From Elusimicrobiota bacterium (GTDB taxonomy: Bacteria; Elusimicrobiota; Elusimicrobia; UBA1565; UBA9628), in contig JAQUMZ010000045.1 in the NCBI GenBank assembly GCA_028717865.1, positions 1 to 11,142 of the forward strand: a DNA stretch of 11,142 bases, in the 5' to 3' direction. The position numbers and the translations under genes were made by a program. Positions 1 to 5,018 of the stretch are shown piece by piece. Each line of letters opens with the position of its first letter. Positions within the stretch are counted from its first letter, which is position 1. The notes beneath the pieces were generated by a model. It searched no databases. It worked only from the letters and a program-made list of their open reading frames with translations, and was not told the DNA's origin.

Positions 1-1
1 G

Positions 2-757
2 GCCTTGCGGCTCAACGCGCAAAGCGCCGCCGCGCTTTTCCTGCGGGCGCGCGCCCGCGAGGCGCTGGGCCAAGACGGTTTTCTCTCGGACTTCGCCCGC
101 GCGGCCGAGCTCGACGCCAGGCTGCGGCCGGAATGCGAGCGGGCCGCGGCGCGGCACCGGGTCAATCCGGGAGGCTGGGGGTGGGCCTGGTTCCTGGTCC
201 TGGTCGCCTGCGCCTCGGCGGCGGCCGCCGCGGTCTCCTGGCGCCGGCGCGCGCGGGAGGCTCCGGCCGGGGAGCGCCTGCGCGAGCTGCTGCGCGGCCG
301 GCCCGAGCGGCGGATTTGCGCCGAGGCGGCGCTCGAGGTGCTGGGCTCCATCTGCGCGGCGTTGGCGTCGGACGGCGGCGCGCCGCGCGCCGTGGAGCCG
401 GGCCGCATCCTGTTGGCGCGCGGGCGCGTGGTGCTGCTGGACCTCGGCGAGGGTTCGGCGCCCTATCTGGCTCCCGAGGCCGAGAGCGGCCGCCCCGGTC
501 CCGAGTCGGAGGCCTTTTCGCTGGCGGTCTGCCTCTATGAGATGCTGACCGGGTCCCTGCCTTTCGCGGGCGCCGAGCTGTCGGTGGACAAGCGCTTGGG
601 GCGCTTCGCGCCGGCTTCCCGCGCGGCGGCGGGCCTGCCCGCGGGCATAGACGCGTTCTTCAGCCGGGCCCTGCATCCGGAGCCGTCCGGACGGTTCCGT
701 TCGTCCGAGGAACTGCTGCGGGCTTTCCGCAGCGTGGTCGTTCCGGCGGTGGAATGA
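2..757 (+). CDS. Membrane-anchored TPR / degenerate Ser/Thr kinase C-lobe protein (5' partial)
   Basis: The reading frame is open to the left edge, so the true start lies outside the window. The in-frame TTG at 5 is only the first possible start codon. Counting that TTG as residue 1: residues 7-48 look like a TPR-type helical hairpin, 58-78 are one transmembrane helix, and 90-243 resemble the C-lobe of a Hanks-type Ser/Thr kinase. In that lobe I see an activation-segment YLAPE (154-158), an FSLAVCLYEMLTG helix (171-183) and the closing Arg of PSGRF (230). The catalytic loop is broken: the HRD position reads P127-R128-A129, the Lys is Glu131 and the metal-binding Asn is Arg134. The DFG Asp survives as D146-L-G. 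Only about eleven residues separate the membrane helix from helix D, so the ATP-binding N-lobe is absent. I infer a pseudokinase scaffold, not an active enzyme. It ends 46 bases before the secretion ATPase gene and may be cotranscribed with it. Confidence 0.72.
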   Translation, partial: ALRLNAQSAAALFLRARAREALGQDGFLSDFARAAELDARLRPECERAAARHRVNPGGWGWAWFLVLVACASAAAAAVSWRRRAREAPAGERLRELLRGRPERRICAEAALEVLGSICAALASDGGAPRAVEPGRILLARGRVVLLDLGEGSAPYLAPEAESGRPGPESEAFSLAVCLYEMLTGSLPFAGAELSVDKRLGRFAPASRAAAGLPAGIDAFFSRALHPEPSGRFRSSEELLRAFRSVVVPAVE

Positions 758-803
758 GGCCTCGGATAATGGCTAGAATCAACCGGCGCAGGGAGGTTGC
801 GGC

Positions 804-1883
804 ATGAGCGGCGAGGAAAGGGAGCGCGGTCTGCTGGCGGCGTTCGCCGACCCGGAGGTCGTCGAGTTGCTGATCAACGACGACGGCTCGGTATTGCTGG
901 AGAAGGCAGGGGGCGCCGGGCTGCTGCTCCAGAACTACCGGGCCGGGGCCGCGGACATAGAGGCTTTCCTGAAGGCGATCCTGGGGCGCGGCGAGGCCTT
1001 CGGTCCCGCCCGTCCCTACGCCGATTTGTCCGCGCTGGACGGCTCCCGCGTGCACGTCATCGCGCCGCCCCTGGTGCGCGGCGGGTTGTGCGTGTCCATC
1101 CGCAAGCGGCCGGCCCGCCGTCCCGGCCTCGAGGACCTGGTTCGGGGCGGGTCGCTTTCCCTGGGCTGCGCGGCCTTCCTGCAATTCGCCGTGGCGCACA
1201 GCCGCAATATCCTGGTCATCGGCGGCACCAGCTCGGGCAAGACGACGCTGCTCAACGCCTTGGCCGCGCTGATCCCGGCGGCTCAGCGCGTGATCGTCCT
1301 GGAGGACACCCCCGAGCTGGCGCTGCCCCAGCCCCACGTGATGTATCTGCGCACGCGCCTGCGCGACGCGGGCGGCCTGGCCGACGTGACCCTGCGCGAG
1401 CTCGTGGTCAATACCCTGCGCATGCGCCCCGACCGCATAATCGTGGGCGAGGTCCGCGGCGTGGAGGCCTTCGACATGCTGCAGGCCATGAACGTCGGCC
1501 ATGACGGGGTGATGTGCACCCTGCACGCCAACTCGGCCCGGGAGGGCCTGCAGAGGCTGGAGACCCTGGTCTTGAGCCGCGGGCTGGACCTGCCCTTGCG
1601 CGCCGCGCGCTCCAACATCTCGATGGCGGTGGATCTCGTGGTGAGCATGAGCCGCCTGGCCGACGGCAGCCGGCGCGTGATCCAGGTCACCGAGCTGACC
1701 GGCATGGAGACCGATACCATCACGCTTTCCGACCTCTTCCTGGCGGAGTCGCGCAAGACGGCGCGGGGAATGGGCTTCGCCTTGCGGCCCACGGGCGCCA
1801 TGCCGCGCTTCTACGACCAGCTGCGCCGGCAGGGTCTGAAGACGCCCGTGGAGTTTTTTCAGGATACCCGGCCGGATTTATGA
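804..1883 (+). CDS. CpaF/TadA-type secretion (Flp pilus) ATPase
   Basis: A 359-residue hexameric-type NTPase of the type II/IV secretion family, closest by motif to CpaF/TadA, which power Tad pilus assembly from the cytoplasmic face of the inner membrane. The ATG at 804 follows an SD-like GGGAGG (791-796). Visible elements in order: an N-terminal DPEVVELLINDDG segment (16-28) typical of CpaF; Walker A GGTSSGKT (140-147); Asp box LEDTPEL (166-172); arginine pair LRTR (182-185); Walker B region RIIVGEVRG (211-219); and His box TLHAN (239-243). At 359 residues it is shorter than most CpaF proteins, with a reduced N-terminal region and no FHA domain. No TadB/TadC, secretin, prepilin or peptidase gene is in the window, so its machine must be encoded elsewhere or the ATPase has another role. 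VirB11 or PilT are less likely because the Walker B to His-box sequence is CpaF-like. Confidence 0.88.
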   Translation: MSGEERERGLLAAFADPEVVELLINDDGSVLLEKAGGAGLLLQNYRAGAADIEAFLKAILGRGEAFGPARPYADLSALDGSRVHVIAPPLVRGGLCVSIRKRPARRPGLEDLVRGGSLSLGCAAFLQFAVAHSRNILVIGGTSSGKTTLLNALAALIPAAQRVIVLEDTPELALPQPHVMYLRTRLRDAGGLADVTLRELVVNTLRMRPDRIIVGEVRGVEAFDMLQAMNVGHDGVMCTLHANSAREGLQRLETLVLSRGLDLPLRAARSNISMAVDLVVSMSRLADGSRRVIQVTELTGMETDTITLSDLFLAESRKTARGMGFALRPTGAMPRFYDQLRRQGLKTPVEFFQDTRPDL

Positions 1884-1888
1884 TCTTC

Positions 1889-1918
1889 TTGACACCTCCA
1901 GACGGCAATTGATATCGT
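1889..1918 (+). promoter_or_regulatory. Putative sigma70-type promoter of the receiver-fixCX operon
   Basis: The 62-base gap between the ATPase stop and the receiver gene is AT-richer than its surroundings. A perfect -35 TTGACA lies at 1889-1894. A four-of-six -10 match, TATCGT, lies at 1913-1918 with an 18-base spacer. Transcription would start near 1925, just ahead of the ribosome site AAGGAG (1927-1932), so the leader would be very short. The -10 is imperfect and no start site is known. Confidence 0.45.
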
Positions 1919-1945
1919 TCTAATCCAAGGAGCAAAAGGGGAAAA

Positions 1946-2326
1946 ATGGCCAAGAAAGTCATGGTGATCGACGACGAGCCCGAGATGCTGAACCTCGTCA
2001 AGTTCACCCTGGAGCGGGGCGGTTTCGAGGTCGGCACCTGCGACAACGGGCGCCAGGCCTGGGACGCCATCATCGGCTTCAAGCCCGACCTGCTCATACT
2101 CGACGTCATGCTGCCCGGCATAGACGGCTATTCCCTGCAGATCAAGCTGGCCCAGGAGGCGCAGACCAAGGACATGCCGATCATCGTCCTGACCGCCCTG
2201 GAGCCGGCCAAGACCCTGTTCCAGAAGTTCCCCCAGGTGGTGGGCTTCATGACCAAGCCCTTCAAGACCGAGGAACTCCTGGAGAACGTGCAGGCCGCGC
2301 TCAACCGCTCCGAGACCAACTCCTGA
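1946..2326 (+). CDS. Stand-alone response regulator receiver (CheY-like)
   Basis: A 126-residue protein consisting of a single REC domain with no output domain. All active-site residues are present: acidic pair D9/D10 in VIDDEP, phospho-acceptor D53 in LILDVMLPG, T83 in VLTAL, and K104 in MTKPF. It should therefore accept phosphate from a histidine kinase, or from a phosphotransfer protein, and act by protein-protein contact. The ATG at 1946 is preceded by a good AAGGAG (1927-1932), 13 bases upstream, and a closer purine run, AGGGG. No kinase gene is next to it. It precedes fixC by nine bases in the same reading frame, so it is very likely cotranscribed with fixCX; what it controls cannot be read from the sequence. 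Confidence 0.93.
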   Translation: MAKKVMVIDDEPEMLNLVKFTLERGGFEVGTCDNGRQAWDAIIGFKPDLLILDVMLPGIDGYSLQIKLAQEAQTKDMPIIVLTALEPAKTLFQKFPQVVGFMTKPFKTEELLENVQAALNRSETNS

Positions 2327-2335
2327 TCCGGCCCC

Positions 2336-3634
2336 GTGTCCGACAACGCCTATGACGCGATAGTCGTCGGCGCCGGCCCCGCGGGCGCCGCCGCCGCCCT
2401 GACCATGGCCCGCGCGGGCCTCAAGGTGGCCCTGCTCGAGCGCGGGGAGTATCCCGGCGCCAAGAACGTCCAGGGCGCCGTGCTGTACTCGAAGATGCTC
2501 CACGAGCTCGTGCCGGAGTTCTGGAAGCTTCCGGACGCGCCGGTGGAGCGGCCGATCGTCGAGCAGAAGACCTGCGTCACCACCGAGGACTCGTGGCTGA
2601 CCTTCGGCTACAAGTCGCTCAAGTTCCTCGAGGGCGTGCCCAACTGCTACACCATCATCCGGGTCAAATTCGACCAGTGGTTCGCGGCCCGGGCCGAGGC
2701 GGCCGGGGCCGAGCTGTTCTGCGGCGTGACCGTGCGCGAGGTCATCCGCAAGGACGGGCGCGTCGCCGGGATCAAGACCTCGGACGGCGACGAGCTGGAG
2801 GCGTCGGTCGTCGTCGCCTGCGACGGCGTCAACTCGCTGCTGGCCCAGAAGGCGGGCTTCATCGACGAGCTCAAGCCCGCGGAGGTGGCCCTGGGCGCCA
2901 AGGAAGTCATCGCCCTGGACGCGAAGGTCATCGAGGACCGCTTCCAGCTCAACCCCGGCGAGGGCTCCGCCATGGAGATGTTCGGCTCGGTCACCATGGG
3001 AATGCTGGGCTACGCTTTCCTCTATACCAACAAGGACTCCGTGGCCCTGGGCGTGGGCTGCCGATTGTGCGACTACCAGGCCAAGGGCGTGCGGCCTTCG
3101 GAGCATCTCGAGCTGGTCAAACGGCATCCCTTCGTCAAGAAGCTGATCTCGGGCGGCAAGACCCTGGAATATTCCTCGCACCTCATCCCGGAGGGGGGGC
3201 TCAAGTCCATGCCCCCGCTCTACGCCGACGGCTTCCTGGTCGCCGGCGACGCGGCCCAGATGACCAATCCCGCGTTCCGGGAGGGCTCGAACCTGGCCAT
3301 GACCGCCGGCCGCCTGGCCGCCGAGACCGTCGTCGAAGCCAAAAAAAAGGGGGATTTCTCCGCCGCGGCGCTCTCGGCCTACAAAGCCAAGCTGGCTGCG
3401 AGCTACGTGCTTTCCGACATGGAGGAGACCAAGGACCTGGAGGAAGCGGTGGCCTCGTCCGCTGGCTTCCTCGAGTTCTATCCGCGGCTGGCCTGCGAGC
3501 TGGCCCATCTGCGCTACAGCGCCGACGGCTCGCCCAAGAAGGAGCACCTCAAGCGCGCCCTGGCGCTGGCGGGCCGGCGCGGGTGGCTGCGCCTGGCCAG
3601 GGATCTTTGGCCCTTGCGCAAGGCGGTTTTATGA
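2336..3634 (+). CDS. fixC: FixC-type electron-transfer flavoprotein:quinone oxidoreductase
   Basis: A 432-residue FAD flavoprotein of the FixC/ETF-QO family, about the length of E. coli FixC. Known members take electrons from an electron-transfer flavoprotein (FixAB) and pass them to membrane quinone together with the ferredoxin FixX; in FixABCX complexes this is part of electron bifurcation. Seen here: the Rossmann FAD motif GAGPAG (12-17) ending in Glu35 of LLERG; the phrase ERGEYPGAKNVQG typical of the family; CDGVNS in the middle; and the second FAD motif VAGDAAQMTNP with Asp305. The C-terminal iron-sulfur domain of ETF-QO is absent, as in FixC, and is supplied by the next gene. The GTG at 2336 is chosen because an in-frame TGA lies at 2324-2326 and no other start is near; I see no clear SD. 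fixX overlaps its stop by ATGA. No fixA or fixB is nearby. Confidence 0.92.
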   Translation: MSDNAYDAIVVGAGPAGAAAALTMARAGLKVALLERGEYPGAKNVQGAVLYSKMLHELVPEFWKLPDAPVERPIVEQKTCVTTEDSWLTFGYKSLKFLEGVPNCYTIIRVKFDQWFAARAEAAGAELFCGVTVREVIRKDGRVAGIKTSDGDELEASVVVACDGVNSLLAQKAGFIDELKPAEVALGAKEVIALDAKVIEDRFQLNPGEGSAMEMFGSVTMGMLGYAFLYTNKDSVALGVGCRLCDYQAKGVRPSEHLELVKRHPFVKKLISGGKTLEYSSHLIPEGGLKSMPPLYADGFLVAGDAAQMTNPAFREGSNLAMTAGRLAAETVVEAKKKGDFSAAALSAYKAKLAASYVLSDMEETKDLEEAVASSAGFLEFYPRLACELAHLRYSADGSPKKEHLKRALALAGRRGWLRLARDLWPLRKAVL

Positions 3635-3945
3635 CCCAAGACCACAAACCCGGCGAGACGGTCGAGGCCAAGCTCGGCACGCTGGAGTGGAAGAAGTCTC
3701 CCGAGACGCACATCAGCCTGCGCGACGCCACGGACCAGGCCCCCTGCGTGCTCAAGTGCCAGGATCGGCCCTGCGTGGCGGTCTGTCCCGCCAAGGTCTA
3801 CGAGTGGGAAGAGCCGCACCGCAAGATCGTGGTCAACTACGAGAACTGCATCGAGTGCGGCGCCTGCCGCATGCTCTGTCCCTACGACAACATAATCTGC
3901 GACTGGCCCATCGGCGGCATGGGCGTCAAGTACAAGTACGGCTGA
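3631..3945 (+). CDS. fixX: FixX-type ferredoxin, two predicted [4Fe-4S] clusters
   Basis: A 104-residue ferredoxin-like protein, the iron-sulfur partner of FixC. The ATG at 3631 overlaps the fixC stop (ATGA), indicating translational coupling. Two cysteine motifs are visible: C39-x3-C43-x4-C48-x3-C52-P and C73-x2-C76-x2-C79-x3-C83-P, enough for two [4Fe-4S] clusters. C52 in VCPAKVY plus C73/C76/C79 match the cluster ligands of ETF-QO. The extra C39, C43, C48 and C83 are the set expected for a second cluster, which to my recollection E. coli FixX lacks. A ninth Cys is C90. The C-terminal GGMGVKYKYG ending is the usual FixX tail. It probably relays electrons between FixC flavin and quinone or a ferredoxin acceptor. 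It converges on the OsmC-family gene with a two-base gap. Confidence 0.93.
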   Translation: MTQDHKPGETVEAKLGTLEWKKSPETHISLRDATDQAPCVLKCQDRPCVAVCPAKVYEWEEPHRKIVVNYENCIECGACRMLCPYDNIICDWPIGGMGVKYKYG

Positions 3946-3947
3946 CG

Positions 3948-4343
3948 TCAGGCCGGCTTGGTCTCGATCTCGAACCGCGGCGGGTTTTGCAGGTGCTTTT
4001 TTACCGTGCAGAGGTTGGCCGCGGCCGCGAGGCCGTCCCGATATTTTTCGGGAAAATTCTTGGGCAGGCGTATCTCCAGGGCGATTTTCGTCACCATGTG
4101 CGTTTCCGGGTCCCGGTGCGCGGTTTGGAGCAGTTCGATGCCCTCGGTCGGAATCGAGCGTTTCTGGCAGAAGCTGAGCGCGAAGAAGCCGGCGCACGTG
4201 CCCAGGGAGGCGAGGAACAGCTCGAAGGGCGAGGGCGCGCTGCCGTCGCCTCCCGCGGGCCGGGGCTGGTCGGTCGCGACGGTGAAGCCGTCGAATTCGG
4301 CGGCGACCTTCTTGTTGCCTTTGAAGCGGATGCGCATCTCCAT
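3948..4343 (-). CDS. OsmC/Ohr-family thiol peroxidase-like protein
   Basis: A 131-residue small protein of the OsmC family, YhfA/OsmC-like rather than classical Ohr. Family members reduce hydroperoxides with a reactive cysteine pair in the cytoplasm. Both expected cysteines are present: C50 in LASLGTC, following the conserved SPFELFLA stretch, and C112 in NLCTVKKHL. The frame is open upstream to 4481, but the start is placed at the ATG at 4343 because a strong GGAGG sits five bases before it and the family consensus begins here; the upstream codons run into the divergent promoter region. It faces fixX tail to tail and is divergent from the rhodanese gene. Some OsmC-like proteins have no proven peroxidase activity, so the substrate is open. 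Confidence 0.9.
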   Translation of the reverse strand: MEMRIRFKGNKKVAAEFDGFTVATDQPRPAGGDGSAPSPFELFLASLGTCAGFFALSFCQKRSIPTEGIELLQTAHRDPETHMVTKIALEIRLPKNFPEKYRDGLAAAANLCTVKKHLQNPPRFEIETKPA

Positions 4344-4348
4344 AAAAT

Positions 4349-4354
4349 GCCTCC
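4349..4354 (-). promoter_or_regulatory. Ribosome binding site of the OsmC-family gene
   Basis: On the minus strand this reads GGAGGC, followed by five bases and the ATG at 4343. It is among the best Shine-Dalgarno matches in the window and decides the start of the gene against the longer open frame that extends to 4481. Confidence 0.75.
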
Positions 4355-4362
4355 TTGCTGAA

Positions 4363-4371
4363 TATATTATA
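4363..4371. promoter_or_regulatory. AT-rich divergent promoter core between OsmC-family and rhodanese genes
   Basis: In otherwise GC-rich DNA, the segment at about 4358-4376 is markedly AT-rich. On the minus strand 4371-4366 is a perfect -10 TATAAT, giving a start near 4359 and a short leader carrying the GGAGG for the OsmC gene. On the plus strand TATATT (4363-4368) and TATTAT (4365-4370) each match -10 in five of six bases and could start the rhodanese transcript near 4377. I find no convincing -35 on either side. Overlapping -10 elements would make the two promoters mutually exclusive. Confidence 0.45.
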
Positions 4372-4406
4372 GGATGAAAAAGAGGCGCAGCTTTGCGCGA
4401 GGTCCT

Positions 4407-4916
4407 ATGCCGATGAACGGAAATAGCGCCGAGGAAGTCATCCTGGACGTGCGCGAGGAGGATGAGTTCATGGCGCAGCACGCGCCCGGATCCGTTTGGG
4501 TGCCCTTGTCGCGCTTCGGCCGCCTGGCGCCCGGCGTGCTGCAGACGCTGGTCGGGCGGCGGGTGCTGCTCATGTGTCGCGGCGGGAATAGGGCCCGGCT
4601 GGCCTTGGCCCAGATCGAGCAGTTGGGCTTCGGCGGCCAGCTTTCGGCGCGGGTTTACGAGGGCGGGATATTGGAGTGGGCCAGGTCCGGAAAACCCGTC
4701 ACGGAGAACCGGGGCTGCCGTCTGCCCATCCTGCGCCAGGTCCAGCTGATCGTAGGCCTGGGCGTGCTAGCCGCCGTCCTGCTTAGCTTCGGCGTCGACA
4801 GGCGCCTCGCATGGGTTGCCGCGTTCTTCGGCTTGGGCCTGACCTTGGCGGGGCTGACCGGCTTTTGCCCTTTAGCCGAGCTCGTGGGCCGGCTGCCCTG
4901 GAACCGCGCGCGCTAA
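4407..4916 (+). CDS. Rhodanese-domain membrane protein with C-terminal DUF2892-like two-helix segment
   Basis: Resembles YgaP: an N-terminal rhodanese domain followed by two transmembrane helices. The reactive cysteine is TGT at 4575-4577 in the loop CRGGNRA (residue 57 from this start), and the domain opens with VILDVREEDEF. After it come GCRLPILRQVQ and two hydrophobic helices (roughly 4735-4795 and 4805-4880), ending with the FCPLAEL and PWN signatures of DUF2892. Known relatives move sulfane sulfur from thiosulfate or persulfide at the inner membrane. The start is uncertain: an in-frame ATG at 4374 (180 residues) lacks a ribosome site, abuts the -10 elements and has codons of low GC3, while ATGs at 4407 and 4413 follow GAGG (4399-4402). 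I prefer 4407 or 4413. It is divergent from the OsmC-family gene, suggesting shared thiol or sulfur stress control. Confidence 0.86.
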   Translation: MPMNGNSAEEVILDVREEDEFMAQHAPGSVWVPLSRFGRLAPGVLQTLVGRRVLLMCRGGNRARLALAQIEQLGFGGQLSARVYEGGILEWARSGKPVTENRGCRLPILRQVQLIVGLGVLAAVLLSFGVDRRLAWVAAFFGLGLTLAGLTGFCPLAELVGRLPWNRAR

Positions 4917-5018
4917 CCACGGGCATTTCGGCCCGGTTCCGCGTGGGACCATTGCCCGCGCGCCAAGGCCCGGAAGGCTCCTGCGGCGGGCCGCCGCGGG
5001 GGCGATACTGGGGTGGTC
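4917..5018. other. Intergenic region with two small GC hairpins
   Basis: This 102-base gap follows the rhodanese stop. It holds a short hairpin, CGGGC-6 bases-GCCCG (4920-4935), directly after the stop, and a perfect seven-base inverted repeat around position 4990 (4983-4989 with 4991-4997). Neither is followed by a T-tract, so neither is a classical intrinsic terminator. I find no convincing promoter for the next gene. Confidence 0.3.

Noticed and set aside
774..779. TAGAAT -10-like box before the secretion ATPase gene
   Set aside because: Five of six matches to TATAAT, but no -35 at suitable spacing; too weak to call a promoter separate from the upstream gene.
1859..3547. Very long minus-strand open frame (562 codons) opposite the receiver and fixC
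   Set aside because: It is antisense to two genes with clear family motifs. Its His/Gly/Leu/Arg-heavy translation is typical of a high-GC shadow frame, and no motif or ribosome site supports it.
4344..4481. Longer N-terminus for the OsmC-family protein (to 4481)
   Set aside because: The GGAGG before the ATG at 4343, the family start, and the TATAAT at 4371-4366 all place the start at 4343; the extension also overlaps the rhodanese coding region.
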